Positions 43,448 through 55,739 of a DNA stretch of 64,000 bases are shown piece by piece. The notes beneath the pieces are model-generated. The model made no database searches. It was not told the origin of the DNA and worked only from the letters and a program-made list of their open reading frames with translations. Numbering within the stretch: the stretch's first letter is position 1; each line of letters begins with the position of its first letter. The stretch comes from Cordilura impudica (taxonomy: Eukaryota; Arthropoda; Insecta; Diptera; Scathophagidae): positions 106,066,099 through 106,130,098 of the forward strand of contig OY821519.1 of the NCBI GenBank assembly GCA_963682025.1, written 5' to 3'. The position numbers and the translations under genes are program-made.

Positions 43448-45896
43448 GGCGTCTTCAGGAATAAAACTTTTGTTTTATAGTCATTATTCACAGCACTCAA
43501 AACACTCTAGCCATTAGTGTATCAAGTAGGGTAGTTCTAGAACCATATGTTCGTGTCATTTGTATAACACCTTTACGATAATTCCATTAATTAGTCGGTA
43601 ATATAACTATGGCTATTGCTACTTGGAATCATTTACATTCAGAAGTTTTCCGAAATACCTTAGAAAACCCAAACATTTCTATGCTTGCGGACAACATTTC
43701 ATGCAAAGCTGCTAATTAACTTAGCATTTAAATTTTAATTGTCACGGAGTGTATAATTTGTGTAAAACTACGTGATAGTTTCAATAGTACAAAATAAAAC
43801 AAAGCATAAATCCCATTGCATCTACTCTATAAAGTTCTGTGGACTTGAACTGTGTCACATGGTATCGCCACTGTTTTGAGTCCCAACAAAAACATCAGTA
43901 GCTGCCTTTATTTGTTTAAAATAAATAATCTTCTAATATGTACTAACTAAAACTTTAGTTATTTCCGTTATTTGCTTTAAAGTTTCACAATTTTTTTTGC
44001 ATTTTTAAATACTTTAACATGACATATGAAATCCTTGGAGTTTTATTGTTACACTGGAGTTTTTTTTTTTTTTTTACAAATTTATTAACTTAAACACCCC
44101 GGAGATGATAAAATATATAAAGATATGAAATGAACAAAAGGTAACTGGAATTTCCCACCTAAGCTGGAAAAATTCACACGTGTTTGAAATGTTGGCGCAG
44201 GTACAGTACTTAGTCTGGCCATGTTAAAGTCTAATATAATTGTATTAAAAAAATGAGTATGAAAGTAGCAGTTGATCTAGGATGATGTAAGTTATAGCAT
44301 AGAAAATAAGTTCAAAACAAATTAAAGTGCTATTTTCTTTTTTATTTTGGTTTGGTAATGCCTATTCTTTGTAATATGCATACATGATATCTACATGTCT
44401 TTTTTTATTTAAGTGATATTCAAGAATATTTGATAGCTAAAATAGTCCCGCTTTTATTATCTTTACGATGATGAATTGTGAGTTTGCAATACATGCCGTG
44501 TAGGTCAGTCTTACATGACATCTTTGTTTGTTTTATGGTTTTATATTTTATATTTAGGTAGTTGAATTTTTCCTTGACATCACCCCTCAACATATATTGT
44601 CTTACATATTTAGTAATTAATTACTTCATCTTGTTTTTAAATTATTTTAAGTAAGTCGTAAGAGAGCACTAATACAGATCGAACAATTAAATTTAAATAT
44701 TAAATCTACCTTTGTAGATCAGTGCAAGAGATTCCATAGATTTATTTAACTGTTTTTAATTTAACTATTCTATTTGTGTTAAAAATTAGAAAAAGAAGCC
44801 AGTGTTTTATTAAAATGCATAATTATCATTTCGTAGCTTTCTTATGACTGGCTTTAATAATGTTTTTGTAGCTGGTGTTGCTTTTGCGCTTGCTACAAAT
44901 GTTATTGTCCTCAAAATACGTTTCGCTTAAATATCAAGCTGTGGTTTACTTATGCTTTTCGCCAACAACAAACAACATTTATACATTATAATTTATTATT
45001 TAGTTTAAAAGTTTTGCACAGTCAAAATTTTAACTATGAATCCTCAGTCCTTAGTGGATGTTTTATGAACGTGTGCATGTTTATGTTACCGAAAATCTGT
45101 TGGCAAGTCCATTATTTATGTGTTTACCAACTAGCCTGTCGGCTGCTTGACTACTGGTTACAAGTTTACTTTACTACCAACTACCCACCTTAAGCAATGT
45201 CTAAAGGCTACTTCCACAACTGTGCAAGTGCATCACTGTCGTGTATGTTAATGTATGTGTCTGTCTTTGTATGTGTGTTTGTTTCCATATTTTTTATATT
45301 ATTCCATTATTTGTTGTTGATGTAGCAACATCGCTACATCGCATTAAACATATGTACGTTTTGTAAATAGTTTTAAAACTTAAATGGCTTATTTTGTTGT
45401 TATTGTTTATGTAACTGACTTAAAGTATAATTTGCAAACATATTTTTTATATAAAATTATTAGATACTTTTGATCTAATGATTTATGAAATATTGAATTT
45501 GTAAAATTTTTAAATATACTTTAAAGCCTTTAAATATGTTAATATATACTTAGAACTTAAATATTTTACAAGCTCAATAATAGTCAACATCTCTGTTTAA
45601 ACAGCAATAAGCCTCTGTCTATATTTCAGTTATATTATTTAGAATTCTTTCCGCAAAGATAGTTTTGGGATCATATGGCTTTTACTGGCAGCAAATATTT
45701 CTTGGTTTCCCAAAGTTGTTCAATACTAACACAGTGCAACAATTGTTTTGGTTGAGAAATTGATGATTTTATTCTCGAGCAAATAGCGTCAACAAATCAG
45801 TTGGACTAATTTATCAAATAAAATATTTTAAAAAATTCATCACTTCTCCTTTTTTTAACAATTTTTAAGTAACATTACGTTATTATGATATTATAT
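43448..45896. other. Low-repeat DNA, no gene recognised
   Basis: 2.4 kb without any of the repeat families found elsewhere here, base composition slightly less skewed, and a TG-rich stretch at about 45240-45285. It may be unique host DNA (intergenic or intronic), but no exon can be supported. Confidence 0.4.
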
Positions 45897-46314
45897 CTTA
45901 GTAGCAGCGTTGCATTTTAAGCATTTTAGTTGCTAGATTTAGCATCTTTTTTTGTCGTTTAGCACCCAAAATTTATGGAAAAAGCTAGATGATAACTTAG
46001 CATCTTTTATTAATAAAAAGTTGCTTTTAGCATCTTTTTTTTTTGATTTTTTTCATTATTTTTGAATACACAATTTTAATTTGAATGGTATCGAAATGGG
46101 TTAAGTGCTCAAAGTGTAATACGAGATTTTTTTGTACTACTCTTTTTACCACTCTGCTCGTTTCTTTCAACAAATATAACAAAACATTTTGAAATAGAAG
46201 AATGTAAACACCAACAACAGTTTTTAATGCTTGCCATAAAATATTACTAGAGGACCTCTGCTGCTCCGCAGCATTGTATTATATTATATTAATTTTTATA
46301 ATATAATACCAAAA

Positions 46315-46545
46315 TTTGCCAAGAGAAGTTAACGTACAGTAATGCCAAAATATGCCAAGAGAAGTTAACGTACAGTAAAAGTAAAGTTGATTGCCCACGA
46401 ATAACTTTCCTCAAACCCAACGAATTTGCCAAGAGAAGTTAACGTACAGTAATGCCAAAATATGCCAAGATAAGTTAACGTACAGTAAAAGTAAAGCTGA
46501 TTCTTAACGCATAACTTTCCTCAAACGCAACGAATTTAAGCAGTT
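46315..46545. repeat. Internal ~117-bp duplication in hAT relic
   Basis: Each half holds two GCCAAGAGAAGTTAACGTAC repeats (one copy has GATAAG), AGTAAAAGTAAAG(T/C)TGATT, and CGCATAACTTTCCTCAAACG. Two near-identical halves side by side. Confidence 0.8.
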
Positions 46546-46969
46546 AATAGCTCAAAAGAAAGAGCTTGATCCACTGAGTGTTCTTAGACCTATGTCAACA
46601 ACCTACGTTAATTAGAACTCTAGGTGTAGAGGTTTGAGGGAAGAAAAATATTGAAAAAAATCTTGAATGCAAAGTTTATTCATAAATTCTTTTAATATAA
46701 AAGATTGTATTAAAAAAATGCCAAAATTTTCAATACAAAACACATTAAACCGGGTAAAAGAGCCGATAACCAATATATTAGAAGAGTTTAAATTTAGATC
46801 ATCTGAAACAGGAAAAAAAATTCAAATCCAATGGAGTTATGTCACAGAACATCATTGAGATACAACACTGAATACAACCTCTTTATGGATTGAAGTTAAC
46901 AAAAATTCTATTGGCGAAAATCCATTTTAAGAATTATCAATATTTGTATATTTTTATTAGTTTTGTCTT

Positions 46970-47090
46970 TCCCAAAAGTCGAAGTTAAACGTTTGTTTAG
47001 TTTAAAGCCTTTAGTTAAAAGCAAACTTTGAACAGAATAAAATCCAAGTTTTTATGTACTGTAATACGTATTAAAGAAGGTTTGAAATTT
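46970..47090 (+). pseudogene. hAT C-terminal dimerisation relic
   Basis: A stop-containing translation, VKRLFSLKPLVKSKL then YVLKKV, matches the pattern VERxFSxxxxIKTKLRNR of hAT transposase C-termini. Supported mainly by its place inside the TSD-bounded element. Confidence 0.4.
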
Positions 47091-47607
47091 AAAAATGGGT
47101 GCTGTTACACTTGCAATATACCGAGCGATGTCGTTGATAAAAGTCGCTCGTCAGAAAAATATCAAAGCCAAGAAGAACTTGAAGATGAATAAATCACAGA
47201 AATATTAGATTCCATAAACCAATTATTGTAATATAATCGTATCTTTAGATAACGTAAATTTTGTTATATTTGAAATTAAACAAAAAATCCCTCTAAAATT
47301 AAAAATATTTATTAAAATTAAAAAAAAACTCAATTTGATGTTTTAAAAAAAAAAATTACAGATGAAATCCAAAATAGTTTTAATTAAAATTTAAAAAATA
47401 TATAAATCGCAACTTATGTTTTATATTAATTTTTCGATTTAAAACCGAAGAATTTATTAATAGGTATTCAATTTTTCTATATAAAGGTAATGAAATTTAA
47501 AAAAAAAAAAAATTAGCATCTTTTTTTTGACTCCAGTAAGTTTTAGCATTTTTTTTTTGCAATTTAGCATCTTTACAATTTTAAATTAAGGCAACACTGC
47601 TTAGTAG

Positions 47608-48774
47608 AGTGGAATAATTGTATACGTATGAGTGATATTTTTAATATTGAATAAAACATAAGTATGGGATTCGAAAATGCAGTAAATTTGTACATCACTG
47701 CGGGAGTTATGCCAAGTTTTGTTGCTGATGCGTGATCAGTTGTTACAAATGCTTTGTTATTGCTAAACAATTGAACAGAGTTTGCTTTTTAGAACGTTTT
47801 GCAAAAGATAAAAAAACATGTTCACCACAATAACATTAAGAAATATTGAAAATCTTGATTCTAAAAATGACAACTTTTTGTTACTTTTATTAAAAACAGA
47901 ATTAAAAGAAAGATGACACGACTTTTGGTTATTAAAAATCAATTAAAGCGAAAAAGAAATAGTAAAACTATATTATTTAAATTTGTATTAACAATTTTTA
48001 TATAATGCACTACTTACTCTTCCATTCTGCACCAATGTTTTATTTATTTTTAACTTCGCGCTCTATTGCATCAGTAATTAAAATGATGCCATAGTTGCAA
48101 AAATTTGCGGCAGCACTGTTAATTGTTTGCATAAAAAATACTTTTGACGGAAATCAGTGCTGCCAATTGATGCTTTTTTGAACGTTTTACTTTTATTATG
48201 GTGCAGTGATGCCTAACTACTGCATTTACTAACGTACCCTATATCAGTAACTTTAATTCTATTTTTGCATAGATATATTAATAAAAATTATTTATTTAAG
48301 CTTTCGGTACAATATTGCTGAAATAAGAATAATCAATAATAAATAAGAAATTATCAAACGATCTCGAGTTGTAGCTGAGAAACTAAGCAAAAAAGAAAAA
48401 ACTTCAAAATAAGAAAAAAATAAAAAAGGTCATAACAAAAGTTTGACCCGAGAACGCCAAACTTTTTAGAGGCTTTACTACACTGGCCTAGTACTTTCAC
48501 CCTGCCCTAGAATTTCCTATCTCCCAGACAACGACAACGGAAATGTTTCATAGTGTAATTATCATCTTCAAAATATCAACTGACTTGAAATGTCTTGTTT
48601 ATGAATCTATAGAAAACTATTCTTAGAGTTTTGATTCTTATTGAGACTAGATCATTCTTAAGCTATGAACACATCATAATTTTTTTAGCTATAATAGTCT
48701 TTGAATTTTATTCTGGTTCACTCATGCCCTATTTGGGTTATTTGTCGCATTCAAAATTGTAGAAAATGATGATA
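47608..48774. other. Unrecognised DNA
   Basis: Two oppositely facing hAT-end-like strings (GGCAGCACTG ending ~48117 and CAGTGCTGCC starting ~48155) lie close together, but neither has a partner or TSD that I can find. Confidence 0.35.
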
Positions 48775-50026
48775 AATCTGAAATAATGGACAAAGTGGTA
48801 AAACAACAATTTGAAAAATACTTTGAGGAACGAAGTATTTTTTCCAAATATCAATCAGGCTTCAGAAAAAAAATGTCATGTGAAACAATTCCAAGTTATG
48901 TTATTTTAGATGAAAACTTGTGGATTAAAATAAAAGCATTATGAGAGATTTTTAGACAATAATTAGAAATATATTAATACAAAGACTTTATATTTACCGA
49001 ATAAAAGAAAATGAATTAAATGGTTTAAATCATATTTTAAAAAGAGAAAGCAAATGGTTAAATTAAATAATATAAAACAAATAAGAAAATTATAGTCGGT
49101 CTAGACCGACTCTCTTAGGTCCAACAAATTAGATATAGAAAATAAGCATAAACCAAATTTGAGTGGCATTTTTATTAATTTTTTTGGCTGCAGATATGAA
49201 AAAGTTCATATCGGATGCAATATTTATATGGGGACTATGTCGAAAAATGGACCGATACTGACCATATTTGGCAAAGTAACTAATATTTTCAAAAAATATA
49301 TACAAACCAAATTTGAGAAAAATCTGTGCAATATTTTTTGTTTTTTGGTAGATTTACGTAAAGATGGGGAAGCAGCTCTATGTGGGTCCTATGACGAAGA
49401 ATTGTCCTATATGGATTATTTTTGAACTACTGATTAATGGATATAATAAACACATACAAACCCAATTTGACTGAGATCTATATGATAATTTCGATCTTAT
49501 GGCAATTTATGTCGATTTCATAGGGGTCATTTGTATGGGAACTAGGTCTGAACATGGACCGAATTTCACCAATTTCAACAGCATTCATCCCATGGCGGAA
49601 AAAAGCTTACATACCAAATTCCATCAAAATATATTGATATTTGAGACCTGTAGTTTGATTAAAAGTTTTCATGGACACACAGACGGACGGACGGACGGAC
49701 ATCGTTAAATCGAATCAGCTAGTGTTTCTGATTCGAGCGGTATAATAAGAGATGGGTCTAGGTCAAATATTTTTGGTAGTTACAAACAGTAGCACAAAGT
49801 CATTATACCCAAACCACATAGTGGTATAGGGTATAAATATATTAATAATGAATATCGAGTACCACAAAGTTCAATTCTGGGTGCAATATTGTTTATTATT
49901 TATATAACCGATATGCCAAACATACTTCAAAGATGTGAAAAAAATATTATGTGCTGATGGCACACTAATCTTTACGGAAGGATACATGGATGAACAATGC
50001 CGGAACAATATGATGCATTATAAAAA
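48775..50026 (+). pseudogene. LINE reverse transcriptase relic, different lineage
   Basis: DKVVKQQFEKYFEERSIFSK, YQSGFRKKMSCETI, then a stop-ridden stretch equal to the AFDxxxRxxL region, cut by a mini-me-like copy (49079-49836). It resumes at 49850 with NEYRVPQSSILGAILFIIYI, TDMPNIL, a shift, and ADGTLIFTEGY (YADD decayed to ADG). A second mini-me-like copy then begins at 50027. Sequence differs clearly from the two jockey-like relics (VPQ and INDMP motifs), so a second RT lineage. Confidence 0.8.
49079..49836 (+). mobile_element. Mini-me/DINE-like element inside LINE RT
   Basis: AAATAAGAAAATTATAG to GTATAGGGTATAAA. It lacks the ACGATACCCTATACCATG block after the palindrome (directly GACCGACTCTCTTAGG). 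Inserted in the RT region before the VPQ motif. Confidence 0.83.
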
Positions 50027-50136
50027 CAAGTAAGAAATTACAGTCGGTCTAGACCGACTTTACGATACCCTATACCATGGTTTAGAGACCCTGTCTCTTC
50101 CGTCCAACTAATTCGATATAGAAAATAAACATAAAA
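50027..50136 (+). mobile_element. Mini-me/DINE-like element, 5' stub
   Basis: CAAGTAAGAAATTACAGTCGG through GATATAGAAAATAAAC, only about 110 bp, then unrelated sequence. Confidence 0.75.
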
Positions 50137-50449
50137 AACGCTGTATGTATGTATGTATTGTATTATCCTTGAATCTTTTTAGCCGATTTGCAGATTTACA
50201 GATTTTTAAATTTTTTCCTTTATATTGAGTAAATTGCTTTTAAAGTTGCTACTAACACATACATAAAATTAGACAATGTTATGTGTATGTTTATTAAATT
50301 TGTTAATGTGTTTGTTATAAACATGAGTTTGTTTGTGTTGATTTGTGAATTGGCTATAATTGATTAGCATACCTTTAGGGTCTTTATTTAATGCAAAATA
50401 AAATTTCGAAGAATTTGCACTCGAATTTCGAGGGCTGGAATCTGCTAGT

Positions 50450-51640
50450 CTTCGTAATTCAATTTAACTATTTGACGATAGAAAATTATTTCAATATATT
50501 GGATATTTTGAAAACTCACAAGAACAAATATTCCTATTAGTTAATAATTTAAAAAATAAAAAAAAATAACTACATATATTTGAATAGAAAGCGAACATAC
50601 CGGTAATGTAAAACAATCACTCGAATAAATATATAATCTTCAATATTATTAAACGAATAAATAAGTTTTTTAAAAATATTAATTTTACAATATTTTTAAT
50701 TCATGCTTTAATGTAAAAAAACAAATTTTTTAAATATACATAATCTCAATTAAATTGCCTCAATATTTTCCAAAAGAAAAACCAAACAAATTGGAAGTTT
50801 TACTAAGTTACTAGCACAAATACTCATATTATCTAGTTATACACAATCTAAAAAAAATTACGCGAACGATTTTTGATTCTTTAAAGAAAACGAAAAATTT
50901 GGAAATTTATCAGACAGATTGAGATTGTTCGCTATGTTTCGAAAACTAAGAACGTATAGAACAAAAAATCTAGAATTTTTGGACCTTTTTTAAAAGACAT
51001 CATCCGATTAGAACTCTAATTGGCAGGCCCTATAGTTGCCAGGTATATATATATTAGTGCGGGTCGATTTGTAGGGAGGCAAAAAAATTGCTCAAATGAC
51101 AAGGAAAATCATATTCTAGGGATCAAAATAAGAAACTTTGCCCAACGAACTATACCTCTGAAACGAATTCTGATGTCCCCACTTTTGACCAGTCAGTCTG
51201 TCTGTCTGCCATGGGGCAACACCATTCCCTCTCACGCAATTGATCTGAAACTTGACCCATAGTCTTGCTGTGACTACAGATTAATTTTGGGGTAGTCACG
51301 CAGAGTCAAGGAGTGATCTGAAAGTTATTTACCCTCATCGACCTTTTTGAATAACATAACATAGTCAAGGAGTATGATTATTATTTATTAGCAACGTATA
51401 AGTGTTAATTTTAATATTAAATCAAACATAGTCAGCCCAATTCCAAACAAAAATGAAGATTTTTTGAAATGATTGTTTGGGGAACCCCCAGGGGGGTTTC
51501 AGGGGGTATGCGACTGGCATGGGTGAGTCGGCCCTCTAAAGCTAGTGGGGATCGATCATATATTTGGACTCGATGGGGGCACTCTAAATGGGTCAAAGTG
51601 AGACAGACAGACAGACAGGTCACAAACTGAACCACAAATT
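50450..51640 (+). repeat. Direct duplication, unit 1
   Basis: AATTCAATTTAACTATTTGA at about 50457 through GACAGACAGACAGACAGG at about 51618. Unit 2 (51825-52810) repeats it with about 180 bp less. Includes TAGTGCGGGTCGATTT (51054), the CGTGACT repeat segment (inverted) and a GGAACCCCCAGGGGGGTTTC palindrome at ~51481. Confidence 0.8.
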
Positions 51641-51824
51641 TTCATTGACGGAGGACTTGAGAGTCTTAGTATATAGCCAACCTTATTACTCTTGCTGATT
51701 TACTGGTTCGATGTATGTATAACGCTGTACGTATATTATCCTTGAAATCATATAAAAAATAAACCAAATTAATCAATTTCTCAAAAAAATACATTGTTTA
51801 GGAAATTACAGTTTCAAATTTTCA

Positions 51825-52810
51825 TAATTCAATTTAACTATTTGACGATAGAAAATTATTTCAATATATTGGATATTTTGAAAACTCATACGAACAAATA
51901 TTCCTATTAGTTACTAATTTCAAATCAAAAAAAATAACTACATATTTTTGAATAGAAAGCGAATATACCGGTAATGTAAAAATATTAATTTTACAATATT
52001 TTTAATTCATGCTTTAATGTAAAAAAATTTTTTTTCAAATATACAGAATCCCAATTAAATTGCCTCAATATTTTACAAAATAAAAATTAAATAAATTGGA
52101 AATTTTACTAAGTTACTAGCACAAATACTCATATTATCTAGTAACACACAATCTAAAAAAAAAATACGCGAACGATTTTTGATTCTTTAAAGAAAACAAA
52201 AAAGTTGGAAATTTATCAGACAGATTGAAATTGTTCGCTTATGTTTCGGAAACTAAGAACGTAGAGAACAAAAAATTTAGAATTTTTGGACCTTCTTTAA
52301 AAGACATCATCCGAGTAGCCAGGAATATATATTAGTGCGGGTCGATTTGAAGAGCGGCAAAAAAATCGCTCAAGTGACAAGGAAAATCATATTCTAGGGA
52401 TCAAAATAAGAAACTTTCCCGACCTTTGACCAGTCTGTCTGTCTGTCTGCCATGGGGCAACCCCATTCCCTCTCATGCAATTGATCTGAAACTAGTCTTG
52501 CTGTGACTACAGATTATTTTTGGGGTAGTCTCGCAGTCAAAGAGTATGATTATTATTTATTATCAGAGTAGAAGATACGTATACGTATGAGTGTTAATTT
52601 TTAATATTAAATCAAACATAGCCAGCCCAATTCTAAACAAAAATGGTGATTTTTTGAAATGTTTGTCTGGGGAACCCCCAGGGGGTTCCAGGGGGTGTGC
52701 CACTGGCATGGGTGGGTCGTCCCTCCAAAGTTAGTGGGGGTCGATCATACATTTGGACTCGATTGGGGCACTCTAAATGGGTCAAAGTGAGACAGACAGA
52801 CAGACATGTC
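51825..52810 (+). repeat. Direct duplication, unit 2
   Basis: Starts 1370 bp after unit 1 and ends with the matching GACAGACAGACAGACATG tract. About 90% similar by eye, with small deletions near the ACCGGTAATGTAAAA segment and after ACATCATCCGA. Confidence 0.8.
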
Positions 52811-52891
52811 AAAAGTCGGGATACCAGAATTCGTTATAGAACACGATTTTCTTTGTTACTTGGGCGATTTTTAAATCGACCCGCCCTACTA
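52333..52891. mobile_element. TIR element (TAGT..GCGGGTCGATTT ends)
   Basis: Left TAGTGCGGGTCGATTT; the right end, inverted, is TAGTAGGGCGGGTCGATTTA. About 560 bp, no ORF, flanked by (TA)n. Contains the CGTGACT repeat fragment, the GGAACCCCCAGGGGGTTCC palindrome and a GACA microsatellite, so the 15.4-kb and 33.2-kb arrays are probably pieces of this family. Confidence 0.65.
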
Positions 52892-52962
52892 TATATATAA
52901 AAAAAGCGAAAGTATGGTTGCAGCTTTAGGATGCAATATTATTGAACCGATCTTACTGATAT

Positions 52963-54290
52963 CACTGTGGAACAAATTCAGGTTAGCAGAAGTTAGGTCG
53001 ATTCTGAGAGTGAATGGTGAAAATAGAGGCAAAATTAGAAGACCGCGTCGCGGAGTTTGTTCATGTTAGTTCGAATTTTTTTTTTTTACCGACCTTCGAA
53101 CTTTGCAGTCAATGCCGATTTTCAGCATATTGCTATAACTTCTGGACTAATTGATATTTTTTAAATCCAAGAATTAGGAATTAGTAAAACAACTTTTTTG
53201 TTTTCAATCACCGCACAGGTAGCTATTTTTTTTATATTTCGTACAATCGAACTCATTTAAAAAATGAAGATTCAGTTAAGACTCGAAACTCAGCCGAAGC
53301 TGATGTCTTTTAATTTTCGCTCGGTCGTGATAAAATTCGCTATTAATTTTTTTTGGAACTTATTTCATTTTGTGAGTGATAAACTCTTGCGAGAAATATT
53401 GTTTATAGGCTTCAAAAAAAAAAAAAATCACTCGCATTGCCACATTTTTCATTGCTTGCTATGAAACGTCCTTAAATCTTACAAAAATGGTCCATTTTAC
53501 GTTTTGGTTCCGACATTTTTAATACAATATATATTATACAATGTTTGTTTTTTCGTTATTTTTATGAAACCGATGCACTTAACTTAAATCACTCACAAAA
53601 TGAAATAAGTTCCAAAAAAATTAATAGCGAAGTTGTTCACGACCGAGCGAAAATTAAAAGACATAAGCTTCGGCTGAGTTTCGAGTCTTAACTGAATCTT
53701 CATTTTTGAAATTAGTTCGCTTGTACGAAATAAAAAAAAATCGCTACCTGTGCGGTGGTTGAAAACAAAAAAGTTGCTTTACTAATTCGTAATTCTTGGA
53801 ACTTCCCTTTTTAATTACTTCTACCTGAATCGCTATTTATTTAATGGTTTTGGAATTTTTAACGCAAATTGTCGACTAAGACCATTTTCTTTTGAAATGA
53901 AATTTATTGAAGAAACTGAGAAGCATATTATAGATCAAACAGAAAGCAAAAAAGACTTAGTTTTGTGGAAAATATTTTCAAAAAGCATGAAAAAAAATAA
54001 TTTTTCCAACATTTTGCTTCATAAGCACCACAAAAATTTTCTAAATCTCTAGCAATAATTTGGGTTTTACAGATTGAAAAAATATCAATTAGCCGACGAG
54101 TTATAACCAAAAAACCATATAAACAATATGCTGAAAATCGGCATTTGACTGCAAAGTTCGAAGGTCGATTAAAAAAAAAATTCGAACATAAACAAACGCC
54201 GCGATACGGGTCTTCTTATTTAGCCTCTATTTTCACCTCTCGGTCTCAGAATCAACCTAACTTTTGCTAACCTGAATTTGATCCACAGTG
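52963..54290. mobile_element. CACTGTG foldback DNA transposon, copy 2
   Basis: CACTGTGGAACAAATTCAGG to (inverted) CACTGTGGATCAAATTCAGG, flanked by TAT on both sides (52960-52962, 54291-54293) as in copy 1. Shorter: the left arm lacks about 450 bp relative to copy 1 (AATTGATATTTTTTAAATCC joins two distant parts). The middle holds the first ~130 bp of the TE gene on the opposite strand (53385-53518). It holds the uninterrupted target site for the mini-me-like insertion at 29132. Confidence 0.87.
53385..53518 (-). pseudogene. 5' remnant of CACTGTG-element gene (inverted)
   Basis: Minus strand begins MSEPKRKMDHFCKI, corresponding to MSEPKCKMDPFCNV at 28025, and ends at the EAYKQYFSQE equivalent. 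One C-x2-C cysteine is lost and there is an early stop. Confidence 0.75.
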
Positions 54291-54349
54291 TATTTCTACA
54301 GTATTACTGTATATCTGGAAGAAATTATCGACTAAAATTTTTTTAGTAG

Positions 54350-55137
54350 TTTTAGAAGGCGTAGTTTAATATCATGTATATTGTGTACTATGAAAGGAAA
54401 TCTTTGCAAATATGTGTGAGGTCACCTATTATTAATATGGGTAGTCGGACATAAAATAGGCAGGATCGGACCAATGGGCGTGGCTTCGTACACATAAAGT
54501 AAATATATAATATCATATAACTGAAGTTATATAAGAGCGAAAGCCTTGAAACTTTGTACAATTCCATCAAATATTATAGTGAAAGGTCAGATTAAGAATG
54601 GGCAGGATAGGATTAGTGGGCGTGGCATCTCCTCCACAAAAAAATTAAGTGCTGTGAAAGCCTTGAACATTTTGAGAAGTACATTAATTACCAATGACAG
54701 TAGTCGCAGAAAATATGGGCGGAATCGCCAAATTCAAAAATCGCCTAAATGTAAAATCCCCAAAACCGAAAATAGCAAAATACAAAAAAAAAAAATCAAA
54801 ATCAAAAATCGCTAAAATAAAAAATTATCAAAAGCTATTCTAAATTCAATCCCAATCGCTACGTGTTGCCGGATTCAATTTGGTAAATCCATGTTTTGCT
54901 CACGGGCACCTATACGTAGCTTACTCCAGAGTAGGAACGCCTAAAATTTTGATAATATTTTCACCGAATTAAAAAAACAGAAATACCACCAAGTTTTTAA
55001 ATAAAAAAATATACAATAAATGAAATAAAATGTTTTCAATGTTACAAGACATAAACTTCGTAGGAAAATTTGATTATAAAAACATGCATGTCAATATGTC
55101 TCGGTAAGTCAAAGCGAAGCACGATAGGACATACTAG
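54350..55137 (+). mobile_element. Helitron-like element, 3' portion
   Basis: Shares the GTCACCTATTATTAATATGG / GGGCGTGGC blocks and the unique tail (AATCGCCAAATTCAAAAATC) with 40036-41448. Ends CGATAGGACATACTAG|T at 55134-55137. The end matches GCGAAGCAC...CTAG of the array at 41.9-42.3 kb. The 5' A|TC start is missing. Confidence 0.7.
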
Positions 55138-55481
55138 TTCGCCATATAAAAAGAAATACATTTTTAATCTGTAAATCGTCTATAAAAAATTTAAATGTTT
55201 TTTTTTTTGCTTTTGGTTTAGAGTAAATTTTCTAACAGTTTGCAGATGTTTTTATTTTTTTTTGTAGTGCTTGATAAAAATGATTTTTAACAAGCACTGT
55301 TTACATATTTTGTATAAAAAAAATATATTTTGATAAACCTAATTATCCATGTCTCACACTTTTTACAATAATTTACATATTTGGGAAAAAGGTAATTTAA
55401 ACTTAAAAGCACTCCATATGACAGTTTTTCTTGGATCTTTATATTAAGATCATTGAAGAATCTGGTGATTAGTTCTATATA

Positions 55482-55731
55482 TCTGTGGTCACAAGCATTA
55501 ACCGCCTAAGTCAAAAATCATGCTTTCGAGAAAAATAAATTTTTTATATAAATGTAATGGGGCTTCATTACGACTTAGGTCAGCATGTTTTCATTACTAA
55601 CTTTTTAATAAACAGTAATAGAGAAATTGGGATATCATGTAAATATAAAGCGTTTTTAATAGAATTTGATAGCATACATAACTCAAATCATTCTTAAGTC
55701 GACTTAGGCGGTTATCGTTTGTGACCACAGA
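55482..55731. mobile_element. 250-bp MITE
   Basis: Inverted ends TCTGTGGTCACAAGC and TAACCGCCTAAGTC, against the inverse of GACTTAGGCGGTTA and TTTGTGACCACAGA. About 30-bp TIRs with three differences, no ORF, AT-rich centre. Flanks show no clear TSD. Confidence 0.75.
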
Positions 55732-55739
55732 GAGACTTG

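Larger units (their letters stand above)
45905..47599. mobile_element. hAT element relic with 8-bp TSD
   Basis: Ends CAGCGTTGCATTTTAAGC and, inverted, CAGTGTTGCCTTAATTTAA; the subterminal motif TTTAGCATCTTTTTTT is repeated near both ends. The 8 bp outside are identical: CTTAGTAG at 45897-45904 and 47600-47607. The interior has a 46315-46545 block in which 'CCAAGAGAAGTTAACGTACA' occurs four times as a duplicated pair of units, and a weak transposase tail near 46970-47010 (PKVEVKRLFSLKPLVKSKL). No intact gene. Confidence 0.88.

Noticed and set aside
48108..48165. Facing hAT-like ends GGCAGCACTG / CAGTGCTGCC
   Set aside because: Only about 30 bp apart, pointing away from each other, with no partner ends or matching 8-bp flanks found.
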